From contig NC_013204.1 of the NCBI RefSeq assembly GCF_000024265.1, forward strand, positions 1,662,180 to 1,726,179: a stretch of 64,000 bases of DNA, written 5' to 3'. The notes under the pieces were generated by a model. It worked only from the letters and a program-made list of their open reading frames with translations. It made no database searches and was not told the DNA's origin. This document shows positions 1 to 7,299 of this stretch, piece by piece. The translations under genes were made by a program, and so were the position numbers. Source of the DNA: Eggerthella lenta DSM 2243 (GTDB lineage: Bacteria > Actinomycetota > Coriobacteriia > Coriobacteriales > Eggerthellaceae). Within the stretch, counting starts at the first letter, position 1; the number at the start of each line of letters is the position of its first letter.

Positions 1-226
1 GTCCCAGGCCGAACATGAGGAAGATGACGCCGATCTGCGACCAGGTGGACACGTCGGCCGTCTCCACGATGTTGGGGATCCAGCCGATAGCGGGGCTCAC
101 GAGGAATCCGGCCACCACGTACCCCAGCACGAGCGGCTGTTTGAAACGCCGGCAGACGATGGTGGCCACCGCCGCCACGGCGAGCAGCAAGGCGAGGTCG
201 TTGACGAGCTGGGGTATGGACTGCAT
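1..226 (-). CDS. Kef-type (CPA2) cation:proton antiporter, N-terminal part
   Basis: Only the first 75 codons are present; the gene runs off the left edge. The visible protein starts MQSIPQLVNDLALLLAVAAV and has two hydrophobic stretches separated by CRRFKQPLVLGYVVAG and followed by SPAIGWIPN. This is the typical N-terminus of the CPA2 (KefB/RosB) sodium or potassium:proton exchangers, where a helix is followed by the 'QP-VLGY--AG' segment. The ATG at 226 is preceded by AGAGGAAC, a good ribosome binding site, and a TACAAT -10 element lies at 262-267 on the same strand. The substrate ion cannot be told, and it is unknown whether a TrkA-type regulatory domain follows. Confidence 0.75.
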   Translation of the reverse strand, partial: MQSIPQLVNDLALLLAVAAVATIVCRRFKQPLVLGYVVAGFLVSPAIGWIPNIVETADVSTWSQIGVIFLMFGLG

Positions 227-293
227 AGGTTCCTCTTCGCGCACTGTACGGTCGAAACCTCATTGTAGCAAGCCGAGACGCGTCGGCGGACGA

Positions 294-322
294 AAAAGAA
301 GCGGCCCTTGCGGGCCGCTTCC
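294..322 (-). terminator. Rho-independent terminator of the DUF5692-like gene
   Basis: On the minus strand, 28 bases after the stop codon, GCGGCCC and GGGCCGC form a 7-bp GC stem with a GCAA tetraloop, followed by TTCTTTTTC. It separates the membrane protein gene from the antiporter gene. Confidence 0.85.
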
Positions 323-347
323 CAAACATGGATCGGTTTCTGGTTTC

Positions 348-1346
348 TTACGATTCCGCCAGCTCCGCGGGGGTGGCGCGGCGCGCCATGGCCTTGTCGT
401 AGTCTTTCGTGCCGGCGAACACCTCGTTCATGTACGGGTTCACCTTGAGCTTCTTGGCGCGGTACATGATGTAGGCGAACGCGGCGATGTTGGCCAGAAG
501 CGCGATGACGGACACGGCCAGGTTCACGTTCGGGTTGTTCACCGACTGCACGCTGAACACGCTGTAGTCCTGGAACGCCGGCACGCACTGGGCGAACATG
601 CACCAGATGGCCAGTGTGAACGCGCGGTTCTGGATCCAGCCGCCTTTGTTCCAGAAGAACGCCGCCACGGTGGGGGCCAGCAGCAGGGCCAGGCCGCAGT
701 ACCAGGAGTGCGTGGGCAGGCAGTTGTAGGTGTAGCAGAAGTTCCACAGGTCGTAGGCGATGATGAACACCCAGGTCATGTCCGGCCACAGCATGTCCTG
801 GCGCTTCTTGGAAATGTAGATGCCGAACCAGCCGGTCATGCAGGCGATGTTGATGATGCCCGCCACGCCGTTGAACACGTTGTGCCAACCGCCGTACAGC
901 GTGACGCCCTCGGAGGACACCCAGGTGGTGCCCCAGGCGCGGATGGCGCTCTCGAAGTCGCTGACCACGGCGATGAGGATGTTGATGGCCACGATGACGA
1001 ACGGGAAGCACTTGAACCAGTGCGCCTTGCCGATAGCGCCCCACGAGTACTTGATGGCCATGAAGCCGATGCACCCGATGGTGGCCGCGTAGAGCTTCGC
1101 GTAGTGGAACCAGCTGTTCATGTGCACGTGCGTGGGGTTGTCGAGCGCCCACTGCTGGCCGATGCCGGCGCCGATGGAAATGGCGACGAAGTACGCCGTC
1201 AACGCGACGGGCAGCACGATGAAGCAGAACACGCCGCCCGCCTTCGTGCGGCGCGCCACTTCGTTGATGAGGATCAACCCGATGAACACGATGGCCCAGC
1301 CGAGCCATTGGTACAGGGCGTTCTCCCCGTAGACTTGGAACAACAT
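348..1346 (-). CDS. Multi-pass membrane protein, DUF5692-like
   Basis: A 332-residue integral membrane protein with about ten hydrophobic segments and no soluble domain. It begins MLFQVYGENALYQWLGWAIV and matches what I remember of a family called DUF5692 that is common in Eggerthellaceae; its function is unknown. Its many Trp, Tyr and aromatic residues inside helices suggest a small-molecule transporter or sensor, but no motif identifies a substrate. The start at 1346 has a strong AAGGAGG site. It lies 107 bp downstream of the TetR gene in the same direction, so the two may form a regulator/transporter unit controlled from the TetR promoter. A small hairpin (CAGGCC/GGCCTG) lies in the gap. 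Confidence 0.75.
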   Translation of the reverse strand: MLFQVYGENALYQWLGWAIVFIGLILINEVARRTKAGGVFCFIVLPVALTAYFVAISIGAGIGQQWALDNPTHVHMNSWFHYAKLYAATIGCIGFMAIKYSWGAIGKAHWFKCFPFVIVAINILIAVVSDFESAIRAWGTTWVSSEGVTLYGGWHNVFNGVAGIINIACMTGWFGIYISKKRQDMLWPDMTWVFIIAYDLWNFCYTYNCLPTHSWYCGLALLLAPTVAAFFWNKGGWIQNRAFTLAIWCMFAQCVPAFQDYSVFSVQSVNNPNVNLAVSVIALLANIAAFAYIMYRAKKLKVNPYMNEVFAGTKDYDKAMARRATPAELAES

Positions 1347-1453
1347 GACACCCTCCTTCTTCAGGGTACGCTTCGCACAGGCCGCCTTCCGGCCTGCTGT
1401 TTCTTCAGATGAGATTATCGATACCGTTGCATGCGGGTTCGCCTGCGCAGGTT

Positions 1454-2071
1454 CTATCCGCTTTCGGGTGCGCCGTTCGCGCCGCGGTCCATGTGCAGCG
1501 TTTGGGCGATGAGATCCTTCAGCACCTCGTCGTCGACGTCCGGATGCGTTCGCAGGTAGCCGACGATGCCCAAGATGAGCACGTAGAACGTCTCGTAGAC
1601 GTGCTCGATGCGTATCTCGTGCAGCGCGCCGTAGTCGCGCACCGTGGTGTCCACGATGTACGTGGCCACGCGGTCGGCCACGCGGTTCACGAAGTCGATG
1701 TAAAGCGCCGCGTTCTCGTGCGAGGCCAGCGAGCGGCGGAACGCGTCGTGCTCGAACACGCCGAGGCGCATGAGCTTTACGACGCTGGAAAGGGCGCTTT
1801 CGATGTCGCCCGGGTGCCGTTGCGCGTTCCAGTAATGAGTGGCCTCGATGAAGTCGGCCACGTAGTCGTCGAGGACGGCCGAGGTGACGGCCTCCTTGTC
1901 AGGGAAGTAATGGTAGAACAGCGAGCGCGCCACGCCCATGCGGTTGGTGATGTCCTGCACGGAGGTTTTCGAGAGCCCCTGCTCCTCGTACAGCTCGCGG
2001 GCCGCGGCCACGATGTCGGCTCGACGCTCGGCCGATGCCGCGTTGCGCGCCTTCTCGTTCGAGGTTGCCAT
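1454..2071 (-). CDS. TetR/AcrR family transcriptional regulator
   Basis: A 205-residue one-component regulator. Residues about 15-60 form the TetR DNA-binding domain (ADIVAAARELYEEQGLSKTS, then ITNRMGVARSLFYHYFPDKE). The remainder is a helical ligand-binding and dimer domain with no recognisable ligand signature. An open frame extends upstream to 2185, but the ATG at 2071 has an AAGGAGGGC ribosome site and the normal family length. The gene is divergent from the cytochrome/flavoprotein operon at 2475 and co-directional with the DUF5692-like gene. A palindrome at 2171-2185 overlaps its own promoter, so autoregulation is likely. Control of the divergent operon is possible but not shown. Confidence 0.9.
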   Translation of the reverse strand: MATSNEKARNAASAERRADIVAAARELYEEQGLSKTSVQDITNRMGVARSLFYHYFPDKEAVTSAVLDDYVADFIEATHYWNAQRHPGDIESALSSVVKLMRLGVFEHDAFRRSLASHENAALYIDFVNRVADRVATYIVDTTVRDYGALHEIRIEHVYETFYVLILGIVGYLRTHPDVDDEVLKDLIAQTLHMDRGANGAPESG

Positions 2072-2155
2072 GCCGCCCTCCTTGCCCCGTTCGCTTGAAC
2101 GATCCTGCGGTTCGCCGCCATGGCGGCGTGTTTCGTTCGATCCCCTGATGAGCGC

Positions 2156-2185
2156 AGCATACGCCCCTGGTTGACGGAGCGTCAA
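2156..2185 (-). promoter_or_regulatory. TetR-gene promoter with embedded operator palindrome
   Basis: On the minus strand TTGACG (2185-2180) and TATGCT (2161-2156) are separated by 18 bp, a good sigma-70 type promoter for the TetR gene. The -35 hexamer is one arm of a perfect inverted repeat, TTGACG-GAG-CGTCAA (2171-2185), of a size and position that fit a TetR-family dimer site. A further half site, GTCAA, occurs nearby at 2205-2209. Confidence 0.6.
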
Positions 2186-2321
2186 TAGACAGTTTCAGGG
2201 ATTCGTCAACGAAGAGGGGGACGTAAGCGGCGAAGCGCGCGCGTCCGCGACGGCAATGACGAAACGCGCGAAGCCGTCAACCGCGGCTTCCTCTTTGCCT
2301 GCGAGGATGCTAGCATGCAGG

Positions 2322-2370
2322 TCATTAAGTTCATTTGTGAAACGAAAAAAGAACGCAGATGAACTAATGA
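2322..2370. repeat. Inverted repeat in the leader of the cytochrome operon
   Basis: TCATTAAGTTCAT (2322-2334) and ATGAACTAATGA (2359-2370) are inverted copies that differ by one inserted base, separated by 24 bases of A-rich sequence. It lies about 100 bp before the cytochrome start, in the otherwise gene-free 2072-2474 stretch. Either a regulator site or an RNA hairpin would fit; no specific factor is recognised. Confidence 0.4.
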
Positions 2371-2474
2371 GGGAGCAAGCGGACGCAGGGCCGCATCTCG
2401 GCCGAGGCGGCGTCGGGCGATCCGATGCCGAGGGCATCGCGGAGCAGCGGACGCGAAACCGAGAAGGAGGGGTC

Positions 2475-3035
2475 ATGGAGGAGAGCAAGCCGAGCGGAAA
2501 GCGGAGAGGGAGGCGCTGGCCTATCGTGGTCGGCGTGATCGCGGCGGTCGTCGTGGCGGCGGGCGCGGGTTTCTGGGTTTGGCACGAGCAGCCGAGCTTC
2601 TGCAACGCCGTTTGCCACGATCCGATGGACGTCTACGTGGACGGCTACTTCAACGACGCGACGCTTATGGCGAACGCCCACGAGCGCGCCGACGTTACGT
2701 GTTTGAAGTGCCACGAGGCGAAGTTGTCCGATCAGGTCGCCGAAGGGCTGTCGTGGGTGCGCGGCGATTTCGCCACTGACGAGACGGGGCATCTGACTAC
2801 CCATGGCGTGACGGCCGATAAGAAGATGTGCGCATCGGCCGGCTGCCATGATTGGGAAGACGTGAAGGCCGCCACCGAGGATTGGGGAGGCGAGGCGGGG
2901 GTGAACCCGCATGCGTCGCATCAGGGCGAGGCCATCGATTGCAGCAACTGCCACGGCGCGCATGGATCGTCGTATATGTACTGCAACGCGTGTCACGACT
3001 ACGCGGTTCCCGACGGTTGGGAAAGCCCCCGGTAG
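2475..3035 (+). CDS. Membrane-anchored multiheme cytochrome c (NapC/NrfH-type role)
   Basis: A 186-residue cytochrome with one N-terminal membrane helix (residues about 16-36) and the rest exported. Five haem-attachment motifs are visible: CNAVCH (43-48), CLKCH (76-80), CASAGCH (119-125), CSNCH (156-160) and CNACH (170-174). The first has three and the third four residues between the cysteines, instead of two. The family takes electrons from menaquinol and passes them to periplasmic-side reductases; Cgr1 of Eggerthella lenta is a comparable protein. The ATG at 2475 follows AAGGAGG; the open frame upstream is not expected to be translated. It is the first gene of an operon with the FMN lipoprotein and the FAD reductase. 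The electron acceptor is unknown. Confidence 0.9.
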   Translation: MEESKPSGKRRGRRWPIVVGVIAAVVVAAGAGFWVWHEQPSFCNAVCHDPMDVYVDGYFNDATLMANAHERADVTCLKCHEAKLSDQVAEGLSWVRGDFATDETGHLTTHGVTADKKMCASAGCHDWEDVKAATEDWGGEAGVNPHASHQGEAIDCSNCHGAHGSSYMYCNACHDYAVPDGWESPR

Positions 3036-3056
3036 GGCGTGCGAAAAGGAGGAGCG

Positions 3057-3554
3057 ATGATGAAGAGGACGGCAGCGGCCGTATGCGGGGCCGCGGTGCT
3101 GGCGGCGGGCATGACGGGCTGCGGCGCGGGATTCGAAGGCTCGGGGTCGAAGGACGCGGCCAGCGCCGAGCAGCTGGCCATGCGCCTGGACGATCCGTGG
3201 GCTCAGGAGGTTCAGGCCGATCAGGGCGCGAAGGCCGAAGGCGAGCTCGCCGACGGCGTGTACACGGGCACGGGCAAAGGGATGGAGGGCCTCGTGACCG
3301 TCAAGCTGCTCGTGCAGGACAACCGCATCTCGTGTTTGGAAACCGCGCAGGAGGGCGAGAGCCAGAGCCGCGGAGGCTACGAGGCCATCCGCGACGGCAG
3401 GTTCGCCGCCATGATCGAGGCCGCGCAAGGCGCCGGCATCGACGCGATCAGCGGCGCCACCATCACCACGGCGGGCGTCAGGCAGGCGGTGGAGGACGCG
3501 CTCTCGCAGGCAGAAGCCGCCGCCGCGAAGCAGGAACAGGGGGGATTCCGATGA
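3057..3554 (+). CDS. FMN-binding lipoprotein (covalent flavin carrier)
   Basis: A 165-residue exported protein. Residues 1-22 are a lipoprotein signal ending in the lipobox MTGC, with Cys22 as the lipidated residue. Residues about 65-150 form an FMN_bind domain with the flavinylation motif SGATITT at 132-138; by family knowledge ApbE attaches FMN through phosphoester linkage to Thr135. It should relay electrons between the cytochrome and the FAD subunit at the outer face of the membrane. The start at 3057 (AAGGAGG upstream) is preferred over a GTG at 3039. It lies 21 bp after the cytochrome gene and overlaps the reductase start by four bases (ATGA). No apbE gene is in the window. Confidence 0.9.
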   Translation: MMKRTAAAVCGAAVLAAGMTGCGAGFEGSGSKDAASAEQLAMRLDDPWAQEVQADQGAKAEGELADGVYTGTGKGMEGLVTVKLLVQDNRISCLETAQEGESQSRGGYEAIRDGRFAAMIEAAQGAGIDAISGATITTAGVRQAVEDALSQAEAAAAKQEQGGFR

Positions 3555-5410
3555 CGAAGCAGGTTCACGGGCAGACGGGCGCGCATGCGCCGCTGTCTCG
3601 CCGCGATTTCTTGACGAGGGCGGGCTTGACGGTGGGAGCCGCCGCGGCCGCGGCGGCGGTGCCGGGCGCGGCCTATGCGGTGCAGGAGGGCGTGATCGGC
3701 GACTGGGCGGCTGATGGGTCGAAGGCCGTCGACGTGCCCGACAGCGCCGTCACCAACGCCTCTTGGTCGGACGGCACGTATCGCGAGCACAACGGCGCGG
3801 CGTTCCCGGCGGACGATGCAAGCCCTATCCCTCCGCGCGCGGTGCCCGCGACATGGGATTGCGAGTGCGACATCTGTGTGGTGGGCGCGGGCGGCGGCGG
3901 CTTGAACGCGGCGGCGCGCGCGGCCGAGCAGGGCGCGCGGACCATCTGCGTCGAGGCTATGGGCCTGCACGGCGGCAACGCCCAGGAGGCGGGCATGTGC
4001 GCCATCCTCGGCGGATCGAAGCTGCAGGAGTCGAAGCGTTTCGCGTTCCCGTCCTACCCCTTCGACGCGCGCAAGCTGGCCGATTGGGCCATCGACGAGT
4101 ACCATTACGCGTGCGACCCGCTGCTCATCCACCGCATCGCCGAGGCGGGCGGCACGTGCATCGACTGGATGGCCGACTGCGGCGTCCGGTGGCGCTTGGG
4201 CGAGGTGCCGGTGTACGTGGCGCCGAAGAACTCGACGCTCGACCACCATGTGCTCAAGATGAAGGACGCCACCGACGCCATGTTCAGCTTTGGTCAGAAG
4301 CACGGCGTGCAGTACCTCTTCCAAAGCCCGGCGGAGGCGCTCGTGCAGGACGGCGACGGGAGGATCGTGGGCGTGGTGGTGCGCGAGGATTACGGCGCAG
4401 AGAAGTACATCCACGCCGAACGCGCCGTCATCCTCACGGCGGGCGGCTTCTGCAACAACAAAGCCCTGTTGGAGCGCTACATCCCCACGGCGGCCATGGG
4501 CTGCGCCTCGAGCTACCTCACGGCGGGCGAGACGGGCGAGTGCTTCCGCATGGGCTTGGGCGTGAACGCCGACGTGTCGGGCTTCAACAGCTCGGCCAGC
4601 TTCGACGGCGGCGTCGATTGGGAGGCCGAGGGCGGCCAGTGGGCGCGCTTCCTCTACGACGGCATGACGCAGCTGTCGCGCCAGCCGTGGTTCACCGTCG
4701 ACCGCTGCGGCAACCGTCTTCGCTACATGGACAGCCGCGTGGGCGAGGACGGCGCGAACGCCATCTACGCGCTGGGCGATCTGGCCACCATCCAGATGAC
4801 GCCGCCGGGGCACCGCTCCTACATCGTCTTCGACGCGCACTACGAGGATCATCTGGCCGGCTTCGCGCAGGAGCATTGCCGCAAGCTGATCACGCCCGAC
4901 CTCGAGCAGATCGACAAGGTGCCCGAGCATTATCGCGACTGGCACCACGGCGTGCAGGACGCCATCGACGCCGACGTGCTGAAGAAGCGCGACTCGCTGG
5001 AGGAGCTGGAGCGCGACCTGGGGTTCGCCCCCGGCGTGCTGGTAGAGGCCGTGGAGAAGTGGAACGCGTGCTGCGAGCGCGGCGAGGACGACTTCATGTA
5101 TCCCATGCCTCCCGAGTGGCTGCACGCCATCAAGGACCCGCCGTTCTACGGCTGCCGCATCGGCGGAAACCTGTACGGCACGAAGGCAGGCCTCATGATC
5201 AACGACGAGATGCAGGTGATCTCGACCAAGGGCACCGTGATCCCCGGCCTGTACGCGGGCTGGCACACGGCCGGCGGCGCGTGCGGCGAGAACAGCTACA
5301 TCGGCGACCCTATCCTGGGTTCGCTGTTGGGCGACGTGAGCCTGGCGTTCTGCGGCGGGTACTTGTGCGGCACGTACGCCGTCGCCAACGAGATGAAGGG
5401 AGGGGAGTAG
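3551..5410 (+). CDS. Tat-exported FAD-dependent reductase, fumarate-reductase/Cgr2-like
   Basis: A 619-residue flavoprotein. The N-terminus carries a Tat signal (SRRDFL at 16-21, then a hydrophobic Ala-rich segment ending near AYA at 43). The FAD-binding Rossmann motif VGAGGGG is at 111-117, and the rest is the FAD_binding_2 fold shared with fumarate reductase, urocanate reductase and 3-oxosteroid dehydrogenases. The partner cytochrome and FMN lipoprotein indicate an anaerobic respiratory reductase acting outside the cytoplasmic membrane, as in the Cgr1/Cgr2 system. The FMN domain often fused to such enzymes is encoded here by the separate upstream gene. The substrate cannot be read from the sequence; an enone, urocanate-like or other organic acceptor is possible. 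Confidence 0.88.
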   Translation: MTKQVHGQTGAHAPLSRRDFLTRAGLTVGAAAAAAAVPGAAYAVQEGVIGDWAADGSKAVDVPDSAVTNASWSDGTYREHNGAAFPADDASPIPPRAVPATWDCECDICVVGAGGGGLNAAARAAEQGARTICVEAMGLHGGNAQEAGMCAILGGSKLQESKRFAFPSYPFDARKLADWAIDEYHYACDPLLIHRIAEAGGTCIDWMADCGVRWRLGEVPVYVAPKNSTLDHHVLKMKDATDAMFSFGQKHGVQYLFQSPAEALVQDGDGRIVGVVVREDYGAEKYIHAERAVILTAGGFCNNKALLERYIPTAAMGCASSYLTAGETGECFRMGLGVNADVSGFNSSASFDGGVDWEAEGGQWARFLYDGMTQLSRQPWFTVDRCGNRLRYMDSRVGEDGANAIYALGDLATIQMTPPGHRSYIVFDAHYEDHLAGFAQEHCRKLITPDLEQIDKVPEHYRDWHHGVQDAIDADVLKKRDSLEELERDLGFAPGVLVEAVEKWNACCERGEDDFMYPMPPEWLHAIKDPPFYGCRIGGNLYGTKAGLMINDEMQVISTKGTVIPGLYAGWHTAGGACGENSYIGDPILGSLLGDVSLAFCGGYLCGTYAVANEMKGGE

Positions 5411-5411
5411 C

Positions 5412-6137
5412 ATGAAAGAGCAGTTGAAGGACATGGCGCGGCCGTATGCGATGCTGTTCCTGATCGCGCTCGCGGTGGCGATCGTGGGGCGCATCGGGCT
5501 GGCCGTGATGGACTTGACCGGAACGCTTTCCTACGACTACATCTCGGCGGCCGACGTGCCCATCCTCGACGTCGTGTGCTCCATCCTGACCGGGTCGGCG
5601 CTCGTGGCGTTCATGTACGCAGCATCGCTGGCGATGGTCGTGTCCACGGCGGGCGTCGCGCTGCACGGTCTGCTGTTCGCGCGCCGCAGCGAGGGCGCGG
5701 GCAGGCCGGCGACTGCGTTTCTGTGGGGCTGGGCGACGGCGCTTGCGGCCATCGTGTGCCTGCTGATCACGGCGAGCGGGATACTCTCGGCCGTGCAGGT
5801 GGCGTCCATGAGCTCGAAGCTGCCCTCCCTGCCGATGCTCGTGCTGGCGCTCGTGGGGTTCGCGGCGTTTCTCGGCACGCTTCTGGGCGCAGCGTCCATG
5901 ACGGTGTGCGCTTGCCTCGCGCGGGCGCGCGACGAGAAGCGCGCAGGCTGGAACCTGGTGCTCGCGGCTTTCGTCTGCGGTCTCGTGGTCATGGTTCTCA
6001 CCGTGGGCACGTTCTCGGCCGTCAATGCAGCGTCGATCAACCTGGCGGCCGTGGGCGCGTGGTTCGCCGCCGACGTGGTCGTGAACCTGGCCATCATGTT
6101 CGGGATGGGCGCGCTGGTGAAGAAGGGTCGCGCGTAG
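5412..6137 (+). CDS. Membrane protein of the flavoprotein operon, function unknown
   Basis: A 241-residue integral membrane protein with about six hydrophobic segments and short basic loops; no known motif or cofactor ligand is seen. It begins one base after the reductase stop codon, with GGGAGGGG upstream, so it is translated together with the reductase. Possible roles are uptake of the reductase substrate or anchoring of the complex, but this is only context. It ends at a strong terminator, so the operon is four genes: cytochrome, FMN lipoprotein, reductase and this protein. Confidence 0.7.
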   Translation: MKEQLKDMARPYAMLFLIALAVAIVGRIGLAVMDLTGTLSYDYISAADVPILDVVCSILTGSALVAFMYAASLAMVVSTAGVALHGLLFARRSEGAGRPATAFLWGWATALAAIVCLLITASGILSAVQVASMSSKLPSLPMLVLALVGFAAFLGTLLGAASMTVCACLARARDEKRAGWNLVLAAFVCGLVVMVLTVGTFSAVNAASINLAAVGAWFAADVVVNLAIMFGMGALVKKGRA

Positions 6138-6148
6138 CATGGAATCCC

Positions 6149-6194
6149 GGTCGCGCTTCTCCTTTCGGACAGGGGGAAGCGCGGCCTTCTTTTA
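6149..6194. terminator. Terminator between the reductase operon and the Fic gene
   Basis: GGTCGCGCTTCTCC and GGGGGAAGCGCGGCC pair as a long GC-rich stem (one or two mismatches) around an 8-9 base loop, followed by TTCTTTT on the plus strand. It lies between two convergent genes and may also serve the minus-strand Fic gene. Confidence 0.75.
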
Positions 6195-7142
6195 GGGAAT
6201 ATCCCAGTGTCCGGCGCGTGGGCTTCCGACGCGCCGGACGCGCCCGCTTTCCTTGAGCGAAGCTATGGCGCGCTCCGTCGTGCGTCTTGCCAGGCCGACG
6301 GCTTCCGCGATCTCGGAGACCGTGATCGAAGGGTTCTCGGCCATGAGGCTCAGGATGCTATTCCTCAGCCCGTCCTCTCGACGCTCTTCCGTGCAGAAAG
6401 GCTCCATCGCATCGCGGATGGCCGAGAGCATGAAGGCTACGAAGGCGGTCGAGGATCCGGTCGCGTTCGATTCGTTCAATGCGGCGTAGTACGCGTCTTG
6501 GCGCTCCCGGATCATGCTTTCGATCGGCAGCCAGGTGAGCACGGAGCGCCATCGAGCCAGCAGCAGCGTGTGCCAGAGCCTTCCGATGCGGCCGTTTCCG
6601 TCGGAGAACGGGTGGATGAATTCGAACTCGTAATGGAATACGCACGAAGCGAGAAGCGGGTGGAGCTTCGTCGAACCCAGCCATTCGAACAGGTCGGCCA
6701 TAACTTCGGGAACGTAGGATGCGGGGGTTCCGGCATGGATCAATCGATCCCCGTCGTATACTCCTGCGTTTTTCGTCCGGAAGGTTCCCGCGTCCTTGCG
6801 CAGGCCTTCCATCATGACGCCGTGGGCCTCGAGGAGGTCGTCCATGTTGCGCGGATCCCAGTTGCCGAGCAAGTCGTATGCTCGTTTGGCATTCCGGACC
6901 TCCCGGATATCGTCGGGCGGACCGAAGACGCGCCGGCCGTCGATGATATCGGTCACCTGCTCCATTGTGAGCGTGTTCTGCTCGATAGCCAGAGAAGAGT
7001 GTATGGTTTTGATACGCAGCTCGCGATGGAGGACGGGCGAGGAGGACAGCGCGGAGTCGGGTGCGAGCCGTCCCACCATCTCGGCGATATCCAAGGCGGT
7101 TGCAGTAATCTTGTCGGTGGGGTCGAAGGGCGGTTCGTACAC
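6192..7142 (-). CDS. Fic family protein with C-terminal winged helix
   Basis: A 316-residue protein. Fic enzymes transfer AMP (or another nucleotide moiety) to hydroxyl side chains. The active-site loop HPFSDGNGRIGR is complete at 177-188 with catalytic His177. An N-terminal inhibitory helix carries SSLAIEQN (49-56), where Glu54 is the expected inhibitory glutamate; the usual Gly of the E-G/N motif is Gln here. Residues about 262-310 form a winged HTH (ITVSEIAEAVGLARRTTERA), which suggests DNA binding. The start is GTG at 7142 behind GAGAGGAGG. A triple operator-like repeat lies 22-58 bp upstream, so autoregulation is likely. The target protein is unknown. Confidence 0.92.
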   Translation of the reverse strand: MYEPPFDPTDKITATALDIAEMVGRLAPDSALSSSPVLHRELRIKTIHSSLAIEQNTLTMEQVTDIIDGRRVFGPPDDIREVRNAKRAYDLLGNWDPRNMDDLLEAHGVMMEGLRKDAGTFRTKNAGVYDGDRLIHAGTPASYVPEVMADLFEWLGSTKLHPLLASCVFHYEFEFIHPFSDGNGRIGRLWHTLLLARWRSVLTWLPIESMIRERQDAYYAALNESNATGSSTAFVAFMLSAIRDAMEPFCTEERREDGLRNSILSLMAENPSITVSEIAEAVGLARRTTERAIASLKESGRVRRVGSPRAGHWDIP

Positions 7143-7163
7143 CAGAGGCCTCCTCTCGAATAT

Positions 7164-7200
7164 TTTTACCGCCAGTATTTTACCGCCAATGGCGGTAAAA
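7164..7200. promoter_or_regulatory. Operator-like repeats upstream of the fic gene
   Basis: The 11-mer TTTTACCGCCA occurs at 7164-7174 and again 14 bp later at 7178-7188. After one base it is followed by its inverse TGGCGGTAAAA at 7190-7200, giving one direct repeat plus a perfect 23-bp palindrome. The A+T flanks and the position immediately upstream of the fic start fit an autoregulatory operator. Confidence 0.7.
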
Positions 7201-7299
7201 AGAAAGTGCGAGCGTCTTGCTCGTCTTTTTTCCGGTGCGGAGAAGGTTTTTGCATGCGGAAGTCTGGCATCGGCGATCCATGCGCAGACGGCGTGCGCG

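Noticed and set aside
2256-2474. Seventy-three extra codons before the cytochrome
   Set aside because: No ribosome site and no homology; the ATG at 2475 has AAGGAGG and directly precedes the membrane anchor.
7206-7230. A GCGAGC/GCTCG hairpin followed by T residues near the fic operator
   Set aside because: The stem is only five to six base pairs and it lies upstream of the gene start on the wrong side for either gene, so it is not claimed as a terminator.
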